DNA from: Strongyloides papillosus
Lineage: Eukaryota; Nematoda; Chromadorea; Rhabditida; Strongyloididae
Assembly (NCBI GenBank): GCA_005656395.1
Contig: SRSI01000047.1
Location: forward strand, 124,001 to 188,000
Direction: 5' to 3'
DNA: 64,000 nucleotides
Numbering within the stretch: position 1 is the first letter of the stretch; every line of letters begins with the position of its first letter. Below are positions 1 to 10,859 of this stretch, piece after piece. The translations under genes were made by a program, and so were the position numbers. Below the pieces are notes generated by a model, which was not told the DNA's origin, did no database searches, and was given only the letters and a program-made list of their open reading frames with translations.

Positions 1-854
1 GTGTCTTTCTTAACTAAGTATGTTCAATGCTTTTCTTTTTTCTTTTACTTTTGACCTCATTGATTCAAGATATATAATAAGTATATACACATATACACAT
101 GCTAAATTATATTATATGATATATAAATATCTCCATAATACTTATATACACTATCAGTTATTCAAGTTTGATATATAAATATATACACCAAATATATATT
201 TTTATCTTTAATACTAGGCATTACGATTTTTAGATTTAAGCACGTATCAATATATTATCTATCATTAAATGATAGTCTGTTCCTTCGTATTTTTATTTTA
301 TAGATTACGAAAAGTAATGTTTTAAAACAAGGAACTTTTTTATGTACATTTGAATTTCTCTTTATAATTATATGATTCTTGGTTTAAAATTAAAGAAAAC
401 AAAAATTAAGACTTGATAGCAATAAAAATGAAAACGATGAACATTCATTTGTCCATGGTTACTCATAATTGTTTTCTTTTTTTTTAAATGCCATTTTGCT
501 TGCGCATGAGTTACCCATGGACCAGCGAAATAATATATTTTTTTATATAAAATTTGGATAACCAAATTTTTTCAAGTTCCATTCGTAGACTGTTTATATC
601 TACTCCCTAAATGCGGTGATTAATAATAGCAGCGCATTCTTCTGAAATGCAATGCTCTACCTTAATAAAAAAATTAATAAAACTAGTACACATTCTTCGA
701 AAAAATTATAAAAAATGGGTAGTTATACTATGTAACTATGTTAATATAAAATATAAAAAATGCTTTTTCGCCTGTTCATATTTTGTATGTTACAAAAAGG
801 CTATTTCCTTTACCTATAGACAAGCAAATGTCCCCTCACCCGCTTTTCTCAGTT
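1..854. other. AT-rich intergenic DNA, no gene seen
   Basis: TA-rich sequence with short runs of A or T. The open frames here are short, low in complexity and lack family motifs, so no gene, RNA or defined repeat is supported. Confidence 0.5.
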
Positions 855-1225
855 AGATAATGAGACAGTCAAACTCCAAACTTTTGCTTAAAACCCATCG
901 ATGTAAGAAGACGGGAGATTGTTCTAACACCACAGTTTATTTTTCAGTCGTTCTCTGCATGCTTGATAGTTATCTTTTCTCAAAAGATCCGTCAAACGCT
1001 CCTCGTCAAAGACAGATGGTCGACCTGTTCTTGGAGAGTCTTGAAAGTCGAAAGTGCCATTTTTGAACTTTCAGTACCAGTCCTTTGCAGTACTTCAATC
1101 AATAGCGTCTTCTCCATACACAGAACAGATTTTCCGAACAGCTTTAGATACTCTTTGGCCACGATTAAAAGGAAATAACAGCAGGTGTCATAAGCGTTGT
1201 TTTTTGTCTACTTGGCACTCCATAT
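855..1225 (-). pseudogene. Decayed mariner transposase, N-terminal part
   Basis: Read on the minus strand, the stretch encodes the N-terminal half of a Tc1/mariner (IS630 superfamily) DNA transposase. Visible pieces, in order, are a region like FNRGQRVSKAVRKICSVYGE (first helix-turn-helix), a broken RTAQKWF-type motif, then KFKNG and DSPRTGRPSVFDEERL, which is the linker with the GRP AT-hook-like motif, followed by a second helix-turn-helix ending near QKFGV. At least two in-frame stops and one length change interrupt it, and the DDE/DDD catalytic half is not seen. It is a fossil with no expected activity. No clear terminal repeats were found at its edges. Confidence 0.7.
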
Positions 1226-4200
1226 TAAAAATCTAAAATTAAAGCAAAATTAAAAGATATGTAAACGGAATTATTAGTGTTTTGTAGAGTAGTAAATGGG
1301 ATTTCAAATGATATATATAACGCGGACAAAAATATAAAGAAAAAGTGGGTTAAAATAAACGTATTACTAAAATCGCGGGAATTTATGGAACAATCTAATA
1401 AATACTAAAAATTATGAAAACTTTCGAGATTATTAAACTAATATTTTTAATTATAAGAATTAGAATTAAAATGAAAACAAAATTTTACTACTATAAATAA
1501 AAACATACCTCGTAAATTCTTAAATAGTCTTCTTCACTCTTTTATTATTTTTTTCAGTCTAATCTTATGTAGAGTCATAGAAGATGTAGTTTTACACCGT
1601 GTTCAAAACAAATCTTGTGAACAATATATAGTGAAGAGAATATTTTATTAAAAATACAAGAGGAACAATAAAAAATGTATTAAAGTGTGTTCTAGAGAGA
1701 AAATCAAAAAAATATATTTATATTTACTCTACTGTGGGCGGAGTTACACATGGAATTATTAGTTCAACATATAATTTTTACCACTGTTGTCTTTTCGATC
1801 GATAAAGAAGAAAATACATCACTATGGAGCATTTCTTTTAATACAAAAAGGCTCTCTACTCTATTATCTTTCAATAGTGTATCAAAAACATCGTACCACA
1901 TACTTTATACAAGTTGAAAACTTGAAAAAGATAAAAAATATTACAAAATAATACGTGTAATCATGTCAAATTTGATATTATGTTTATGGAATAAATCTTA
2001 AAATATGTTAAGAATTTTAGTTTTTTAAAAAAATTTTATGTGTGAATGAATAAACGACTGCTGCATAATTAATTTAAGAACTGAGAAATTATTATTTTTA
2101 CCAGATTGACAGATAGATGCGGTATTAAACTTAAATGGTTTATTGATTCTTGAGTCAATTTTCTAACATTAAACTCTGTTAGATGTGCCACATCAGTGTC
2201 ATAAAAATAATGCATATATAAGAATGCTTCACAGAGCTTGTCAACCATTATTTTTCTACTAACAAGATTATAGTAACTAGTTAACAAGCTCTGTAAGTTA
2301 ACTATTATTTTATTATTATTATTGTTTTTTTAGAGTGTTTAATAAACTTATTTATTCAATTATGAATACTCGTAGTAAGGTCTCTGATAATGAAGTTCCT
2401 GGTGCAAAGTCACGATTCCGCATTTTTAATAAATTGGATGAAATCTCATCTTAAAATGATTAAATTAGAGACTTATTAAAGAGCAATAGAAGAATATAAT
2501 TGTCATATTTTTCTAATTATTATGATATACAATAAATAATTTAGTAATGAAATGTGTGGAATATCTTTCATCGATATTAAAAAATATAAAAAATAATATA
2601 TTTTAAAAGCAATTTTTAATAGAAATAAAAAAATTTTCAGAAGACTATTATATTAGATAAAAAAATTATGACTGTAGTAAACTTAAGAATTATTATACTA
2701 TAAATATTTACATAAACATTTTACAGAAAAAATAGTTAACCATAATAAGATATACTTATGGATTATTAAAGAAAGTGAAAGTCATATACCATCATAAATT
2801 TTATGAATACAGACTATAAAAAATTAATAGAATATGTGCCATATGAAAAAATTTGCAATGAGCAAATATTTGTCACATGTAAATCAATAATATCACTTAT
2901 TATTAAAAAAAGAAATACTATTACCAAAAATTCTGAAAGTAAAAATCACTTATCATGAAAAAAAATTTGCTGAAAAGCTAAAACAATGATAAAAAACTAA
3001 TCGAACAACAAATTATAACTAAATATTTCGTAAAAAATTCAAAAAGCAAATTATCATATTGATTAAAATTATAATTATTAAATATATGCTGTTTAATACA
3101 TATTATAGTAGATTATTATTAATTCATCTAATTTAAACTATTGAAATATAAATAAATAACATAAAATTGTGATGATTTATGTTACATAAAAATGGCGATG
3201 CAACATTAGTCCGTCATTATCCAGGATATATCATTCTTGTAAAAATTAACTGTAATTTTAATTGATTATATACTTAATTGTCATTATAATTTACTAAACT
3301 TATGATTTTAGGGGTAAAGAAAACTTTAAAAAGATTAGACTAAAAGGAAAGATAGTATTCGAGATATCGGGTAAGCAAAAATCTATATAATTATTAATAA
3401 ATATACCTTAAATTATATTTATTAATGTAATTGTACTGCAATAAATTCTCCCAGTTATATTACTACTAATTAAAATATTATACTATATAAGATTGATAAC
3501 TTGAATATTATTTAAATTATCCATATTGTGTAATTGTCTGTATTTATTAACAATAAAATTTATTTTGTAAACACATGTTTTCACATTACAGTTAAATTTG
3601 ATAATATTTTTAATGAAAAAAAATTTTCTTCAATAATTAATTTTTAGTGAAAAAATTCTAGCAGAATTAAAAATGAGATATTTCTAAAAATACAAAAATA
3701 ATAGTAAAAGAAAAAATTTTATTTAATATTATCATTAATTAAATTTTTTTTGAGTGACGCCACTCCACTATTTTTTCAATAATTCTTAAAATATTACCTT
3801 TGTTTTAAAAAAATGATAAAATATATTGGCTTTAGCATTCGAATTTTTTTAGAATGCTGAAAAATTCTTCATTGCATAAGAAATGCAAGTACCTATATAG
3901 GTGTCCATTGTATAATAAAGTACATTTAAGATAGGTTCAAGTTATATCGTGATTTGATTAAGATAAATATCTTTTTTGTAAAGAAGTAATAAATATATTA
4001 TATATAATTAAGAATTTTTAAGTATTTGTCTGGGGTCAATGGAACTCATATCTGTACTTAAATTTATTTATTAACTAAAAGTAGAATGTATTATGTGGCC
4101 ACCTAGAGAGACACATACAATGTTTAAACAAAAATTATAATATACTTACAAAATAAAACTAGTTAAATTTTTAACAATATAAGTATATAATCTCTAAATT

Positions 4201-5644
4201 TACAACTAAGATAGATCAGATTTAAAAATTAATAAAATCCTTTGAATTGTTCTCCAAATCTTATTATAAAAGCTATAATTTTTAGTTAAAATTGATTATG
4301 TTTTATTTATAGTTAAACTTGACCTAATTTTATTTTAAAAATATCAGCTTGAAAAAATTTACAATTAAAATTTTTTCATATAATTACTTTTCTAAATATT
4401 TTACTAAGATAACTCTTTATGAATAATATTTTGTAGTACTTATTTTACTAAATAAATATAAAATATAATTTATGTTAAAACAATTTTTTAATACAAGTAA
4501 TTTTAGGAAATTAACTCTAGAAATTAAAAACGAAGAAATATCCATAGTAATTAACTTTAATTTAATTATTTTAAAACCATATAGAAACTTTGATATAGTG
4601 TTGATATATTCTTACAGAGAAAATTACGGAATTTAAAATGATACTGATTTTATATAACATTTTACAATTAAAGTTTGGAGTAATAGCTTCAAAAAAATTT
4701 TGATTTTTGGAAATTCAAAAATTATTTTAATAATCTTTTATTTAATAACACAAACATTGCACTGTAATAGTTTAAAGAATTTTTATTAATTATAAGTAAG
4801 ATAATTTTGGGAAATTATCTATGTTGTACTTTTAAATTCTTTTAGTTCTGATCTTTGATCGTTCGCGCGAAATTAGTTAGCTTAGACAATGAATTACATT
4901 TTACCAATCATGACATTTGGTATATAAGCTTAGATATTTTGAAATCATTTCATTTTACATTTCTGATTTTATTGTATGAGATATTTCATAATTTAACGTG
5001 TTTGCCTATTTTAGGGGTTTAAGTTAATACTTGTGCGCTGATAAATCCACAGGGCTACAAGTTAAAATTGGTTATAAATGTAAGTTATCTTATTTTCTTA
5101 TCTCCCTCATTAAATTTTAGTGGGCCCAATTTTTATAGAAGTTAATTGCGATCTTTTATTGTACTAATTTTGTGTTTGATTTAATAAAATAAAATTTTTA
5201 CGTATCTGAATATTTTGGACTCTCAACCTGGCCTAGAAACGCGCCAGTACAAATTCCTACAATACAAATCTTATAAAATTTAACTTATAAATTTATTTTT
5301 ATTAATTAAATACTTGTCGCATCTGTAGGCATTAAAGTATTAGACTCGGAAAACAACATAATGATATAAAATGTAATTGATATAATATCATTATTAATAT
5401 TTAACTAACGCTTGTCATTTATTGTTTTTTTAGTTAAAAAAGTACTATCGAACATGACCTTACATATTTGTATGAAATTTTACCTCATTTAATAATTCTT
5501 AATTAGCGTACAATATTTCCGGTACCTAACCTTCGTGTTTATCTAAAGTCACTTGTAAATAAATAAAAAATAAAATCACATTAAAAAATTTCTTTTAGCA
5601 GAAATTTATAAACTGATACATTTTATTATAAAACAATAAAAAAA
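1226..5644. other. AT-rich intergenic DNA, largely empty
   Basis: About 4.4 kb of AT-rich DNA without a supported gene. A 31-codon ATG frame at 2362-2457 and a 72-codon minus-strand frame at 2069-2287 exist but show no domain, signal peptide or splice context. The only defined structure is the inverted repeat at 2231-2294, listed separately. Confidence 0.5.
2231..2294. repeat. Short inverted repeat, 15-bp arms
   Basis: ACAGAGCTTGTCAAC at 2231-2245 is the reverse complement of GTTAACAAGCTCTGT at 2280-2294 at 14 of 15 positions, with a 34-base spacer. It could form a hairpin or be a relic of a small transposon end. Nothing else in the flanks identifies it. Confidence 0.5.
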
Positions 5645-7977
5645 TTAACTTGGTGATGGAGTTGTAGTAAGAAGTCCGCTAGAATTTAACTTTGACTGTT
5701 TACAATTTGGACCATAGAAACCTGTTTCACACCATTCTTTAATATTATGTTCTGTTAGTAGTTTTTTGCAATCATCTAATGAAAATATATTGGTTGTTAA
5801 AAATCCCGTTTCGCGTGAGCATATAGTTGTTTGAGATGAGGTAGTTGGGGATATAGTTGTTTGACTTGAACTAAAAGAAACATACTACCAAAAAAGAAAG
5901 GTAAACATACATTGAAAAATTCTTTTTTAAATTTTTAATATATGGTCCAAAAACACTTTCAGTATAATTTTTTATATAGAGACATCGATCACTCATGTTC
6001 TTTGATGTTGTCCATACAATTATTCCATCTACATTGTAGGATACAAGATTCTTATAACCAATACATAAATAATACTTTAAATCAAAAAATAATTTATAAT
6101 TTAAAATTACTTACTGGATCATAAAATTCAATATCTTTAAGAATTTCAGTAAATGGATCAACTTCAATTTTTTGATAAACATAAATAGACTTATTTTTAT
6201 TTTCTTCTTTATAAATTTTATCTACGATTCTCTGAGTTTCATTTAAAACAGCTTGAACAAATAAATTTTTTATCGAGTAATTCTGACCTTTAACTATATA
6301 TGGAGCTGGAAACATAACATCTACTTCTTTAAAGATTGGAATAGTTCTATCAGATATATTAGGAAAACAAAAACTCCAATTTCTGTCTTGAGCATTTTCA
6401 TTACAAGTAGGGAACCCGTAAAAACCCCATTTAGCATGTGGACGTAGTTGCTTACATTTATGTAGAGTTTCATTAAAAAATCTTATAGCTGCTTCATCAA
6501 ATTCTTTTGTAGCTTTTTTAGTAGCTACAGTTATATTTGTAATGTTATCTCTTTTTAAAACAAGCTCAATTGATTGATTTCGGTAAATACGTTTAGAGCT
6601 CCAATTAGAATCGTAAGTTGGTCTCCACTCTTCAATATCAATTATAGCTAGACCATCGAAACTTTCATTAGTAATTATTTTTTTAATATTTTCTTCAAGC
6701 TTTTTCAAATGCTCTGCCATGTTAACCAACTATAATATAAATTGCTTATTGTTAAAATTAAAATTATTTTTTATCTAGCATTATACAACGCAGAATTTAT
6801 TACCATATTATAAACTACTAAGCTACTTAAAAAAGCAACTTCAATAATACCATTAAATTTGAATGAAATATACTTTACTTTATATTACAACTCAATTTTA
6901 ATTGTTTGCTATTATGAATAAGATTTGTAATTGTATCATCTTTAATATCGAAATTATAATTACAATTATATTTCTAGGTGGTATTTATATAAAAATAATC
7001 TATTTTATAAGAGGCAAATAAATTCTAAAAACTGTTTTACTTTTAAAAGATATTAATTAAACATTTTATATGAGTTTGTTCAACTGAAAATGTAATTTTG
7101 TGATGCTCAATTTTTAAATGATGATAATTTTCTTATAAGTTTACATATCGCTACAAGATATACTATTTTGTATAGCAAATCGAGGGCTATCAGTGTTATC
7201 TTTTTGTACCTTGTTCACAACTATTTTAGAGTTGTTATCATCTTAAAAAAATTGCGTCAAAACTGGATCTTTGACTAGTCTACTTGTACGAGTTCAAACC
7301 TAGCCAAGCAGCAGCCAAAACTTCAAGAAAAATTAATGAAGCATTTTGCCAAGGGTCTACTAACAAATGAACCATACAACGTTGGTTCCAGAAATTTCGC
7401 AATGAAGAAAATAAATCTCTAAAGAAAAGAGGGTTCTCGTAAAATAAATGTTCTTAAGAACGGGATAATAAAAATAATAGTGGAACCTAATAAAATAACA
7501 AATGTTCGTAAATTCGCAAGGGAATTAAGTGTCAATGTTGAAAGTGTATCCAATCACTTTAAAGCCATAAATATTAGGTTTTTAAACTAAAAATTCCGTT
7601 TTCATAAGTTTATCTCTAACAGTAAAAGCGACATTTTCAGCTAAACAACCTAACATAAAAATAAAAAAATTACATTAGATAAAACTTACTTGTGGTAGGC
7701 CTTTATTAATGTATTCAATTGTACCATTAGTATGATTTTTTAAATGGGGATAAAGTCCAATATTACCTTCGTATAAAAGAACTATTTTATTACCTCTAAA
7801 TGTATAATTTTTATTCGTTTCAATAATGTAATTAGTAAAATTTATTTTTGTTGTATCATTATTTTGGCATGGTTCACTTTGGGCATTCCATAATATTTCA
7901 AATGCAAAACTATAAAATATTAGTGAAGAAATGAGAAAAAAAAATTTGTTATAATTAGTTGATTTCTCATATAACAT
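5645..7977 (-). CDS. Secreted hyaluronidase (glycoside hydrolase family 56)
   Basis: Endo-acting enzyme expected to cleave hyaluronan or chondroitin outside the cell. Four minus-strand exons join in frame: 7690-7977, 6115-6729, 5911-6050 and 5645-5870, giving 422 residues, with GTAAGT/GTATGT donors and TATAG/TTTTAG acceptors. Exon 1 carries a signal peptide (about residues 12-25) and the family block ending in GLYPHL...GLPQ. Exon 2 has the catalytic block GLAIIDIEEWRP, with the D-x-E pair at Asp127 and Glu129 (proton donor), then WGFYGFPTC. Exon 3 has the VDGIIVW and LGPYI-type blocks. Exon 4 is a Thr/Ser-rich linker plus a small Cys-rich, EGF-like end (WCETGFYGPNC). The usual DWE triplet reads DIE here; the acids are kept. 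Intron 1 (6730-7689) contains a mariner fossil in the opposite orientation. The fold assignment is firm; substrate preference is inferred from the family. Confidence 0.88.
7280..7570 (+). pseudogene. Mariner transposase fragment inside hyaluronidase intron 1
   Basis: The plus strand reads YLYEFKPSQAAAKTSRKINE, AFCQGSTN, a stop, then TIQRWFQKFRNEENKSLKKR. This is the first helix-turn-helix region of a mariner transposase (family pattern: LYEFK, ARNINEAFG, TVQRWFQKFRSGDESL). Downstream the frame is lost, with scattered stops up to about 7570 and only traces of the RKFARELSVNVESVSNH-like second helix-turn-helix. No DDE domain is present. The fragment lies antisense within intron 1 of the hyaluronidase gene. 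Confidence 0.75.
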
Positions 7978-8228
7978 TTTTTTTAATTATTAGGAATAAA
8001 ATTTGTTTTAAAGTAAATTAATGGAGATCGTATCATCATTAAATAGAAGAAATTATTTACTTTTTATATTTAATTTTAATAGTAAAATTATTGAAATATA
8101 TGTGGAATATTAGTCCTTGAGTAGATTATAAAAATACTTTCATATTAATTCTATTATAGTTCAGTTCTAAGCAAATAAATTACAAAATTTAAAGTACAAA
8201 AAACAAAGATTTTAAAATATAATATTTG

Positions 8229-9141
8229 TTAGTTTGGTGCATAAATAATGGCCGCAAATTAATACTACAACTTTCCATTGTAAAAAATTAAAATAAATAA
8301 ATTCATATTAAGATAGTCTTTATGTAAAAATGTAGGAGGAATTCTCCTGATAATATTTTGCATTTTACCTTGATTTTAAAATTAATTTTTAAAAAGTTAT
8401 GTCCGATCTTAAATATGTTGTCAAAAAAGGAATTATGAGCAATTTTCTTGCATGAGTTCAAACTTAGACGTAATGGAGTTAAAGCATATCAAAATATAGT
8501 AAATGCATAGGGGAAAAGTCAACTTCTGTACGCTTTTTGCGTCGGTAGTTTGAAAAATTCAAGGGGGTTACTTTTGATCTCGATAATGAAGAGGGTAGAG
8601 GATGGCCCTTTACTACGAATACTCAGAATAAATGGGAAATTTTGAAGCTTAATCTAAAGTAATCACCAAGAGAATTAAAATATATTGACAGGAGCTTCAG
8701 AAAATGAATGGAAAACAGAAAAAATTAGGCGGATTTATAAATAGAAGTAACCCAATACTATAGGACGACAAGGTAAAATGTCACTTTCCAAAACTAATTT
8801 TAAAAAAACTTGATGAATTGAAATATGGGACTATACTTCACCCTCCATACTTCCCTTATCTCTTTCCTACAATTTTTGATTTGTTTAAGCATTTAGATGC
8901 ATTTATTTTAGAATAAATTGTTTAAGAAATCAGGAGTCGGCAGAAAGCGATTTCATTGACTTTATAAAATCCACAAATTCTGAATCTTATAAAACGAGGA
9001 TTCAGAAGTTGTTAGAATGTTGGCAAAAGTGTATTGATTTTGGCAGATATTCTAATTATTAACTTACCTAATTTTAACTTAAATAAATATTTTCTTTATT
9101 AATTTTTTCTTTCCGCGGCTAATAATTTTGCACCAACCTAG
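8229..9141 (+). mobile_element. Decayed mariner element with both terminal inverted repeats
   Basis: The left end TTAGTTTGGTGCATAAATAA (8229 on) and the right end read on the minus strand, CTAGGTTGGTGCAAAATTAT (from 9141 leftward), form a degenerate inverted repeat of the mariner TTAGGTTGGTGCA type, followed inside each end by a GCCGC-like block. Between them the plus strand carries a broken transposase: LHEFKLRRNGVKAYQNI near 8450, NEEGRGWP near 8590, HPPYFPYLFPTIFDLFKHLD near 8840, and a terminal RGFRSC...C WQKCIDF-like block near 9030. Many stops and frameshifts interrupt it. At 913 bp it is shorter than the usual 1.2-1.3 kb, so internal sequence has been lost. It lies about 250 bp upstream of the hyaluronidase start codon. 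Confidence 0.8.
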
Positions 9142-9338
9142 TATTAATAAAAGCTTTGTGACATCTTGTACTATATACTATTTTAATTGTTTTTTACCTA
9201 ATAGTAAAACAAAATGATTATACAACGAAAATGGTGACCAAATTGTATATATAAACTCTTATTTCATTATCATTTTGTCATTTTAAAATAACTTATATTA
9301 ATGTAATTGTAATTCTATTTTTAATGTAATCCATTTCA

Positions 9339-9512
9339 GACCCCGTTTTTGTTATTATACTTATTTATATTTCTAATAAAGCCTTCTCTTATGCTTCTTG
9401 CACAGTTCTGAATACTTCAAGCAATTATCCTATATTTCTGAAGACTTTCCAGCATTGCTACCTCACAGATCTGACTAACTGTCATTCGTATAAAATTTTA
9501 CTTAATGGGTAA
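9339..9512 (+). other. Unassigned open stretch, possible exon
   Basis: A 57-codon open frame follows a TTTCAG acceptor-like site ending at 9339 and stops at 9510-9512. It is less AT-rich than its surroundings and begins with a hydrophobic stretch (FVIILIYISNKAFSYASC) followed by three further Cys residues. There is no ATG and no donor after it. It may be an exon or a remnant of a secreted protein; no family is recognised and chance cannot be excluded. Confidence 0.2.
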
Positions 9513-10859
9513 TTTTTTTTACTGCTAATCAGCAGATAAATAAAGCGAGATGTGTAAAGAAAGTAATTAAATAAAAATTATAAATTTTTTATTAGGTGGT
9601 TTTTTTATTTGTATGATTGATCTTTAGAATGTAAGGTACATTTGCTGACATGTGCTCTAGCAATTTTATTTAGTAAATTTTTATTGAATTAAGTTCTGCA
9701 ATAATACAATTATATTATAATTTCTAAAACAAATTATAAACGTATAGAGTAATATATCGGCGTATTAAAATTATGACAATAATAAAACATTATATAATAT
9801 ATCATATACGTATAAAAAAACTTATACGTTCAAAGGCTTTTTCCAATATTATTACATAGTATTGGGAATTTTTTTTGGAACATTGCACCTTTACTTTTGA
9901 TTTCTCACGTAAAATTGCGCATAATTAATATATTTTTATGTAATAAAAATATCTTTCGTAATTTTTTAAGCTCTTTAATTGTAAGTATTGTAAATGTTTT
10001 ACATTTATATAATAATTTTAAAAGTCTAGTAATTTTAAGTGTGAGTTTATTTATAGGTATCGATATGTACCCCAAATAGACAAGAGCACAAGAGCTGGAC
10101 AATAAATTTATTACAATATTACAAATAAAAACTTATAATTTTTAAAATTGAGTATTGGTAAGAAATATAAACTTATAATGACGTGAATTATAAAATAATT
10201 GAGTATATATACTAATTTAACAGGATACATAAATTTCTAAAAAGTACTTTTAGTTACTTGTATAAAGATGACTCATATAATATTTTTTTATCGAAGTATC
10301 AATAAACTGTGAACAGTGGTAAAAATGCTTTTCGGAAAACATCAAAAACTATATATTATATATAAGGCACTTTTAAAACAAAGCATATAAAAGCTCGAAA
10401 AAACCACCATTAAGTAAATGGGATGGAAATCAAGTTAAATAACTTTTATATAAATATGTTTATCACAGTTTTTTTTTATAATACATAAACATTTATATTA
10501 TTTAGTAAAATTTTTATTGATGTATTTACCTACAAAAGAAAACAATTAACACATGAGATAAAGAACTTATAGATTTGTTTACTCTTTATTATTTATATTG
10601 TTACTTATTTCCTTTGTTAATATCAGTTGGGTTATCTCTATTTTCACTATTTTTATGTCTTTATTATATTTCTTTTATGCAATCTCAAAAACTTATTACC
10701 TTTAAAAAGAACACAAACTAAAGTACATTTTATAGCTTTATAGTTAAAAGAACATTAATTTTTATTTACTTATCTACTAATTTTAATAGAAATATTATAT
10801 TAATTATTAATGTATTTTAAAAAATTGAGAGAATTTAATAATAAAAAATAATGAATTCA
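9513..10859. other. AT-rich intergenic DNA, no gene seen
   Basis: Downstream flank of the esterase gene. Only short AT-biased frames are present on both strands; no repeat or RNA gene was recognised. Confidence 0.45.

Noticed and set aside
2069..2287. 72-codon minus-strand frame
   Set aside because: Plausible composition but no motif, splice context or homologue recognised; it overlaps an inverted repeat.
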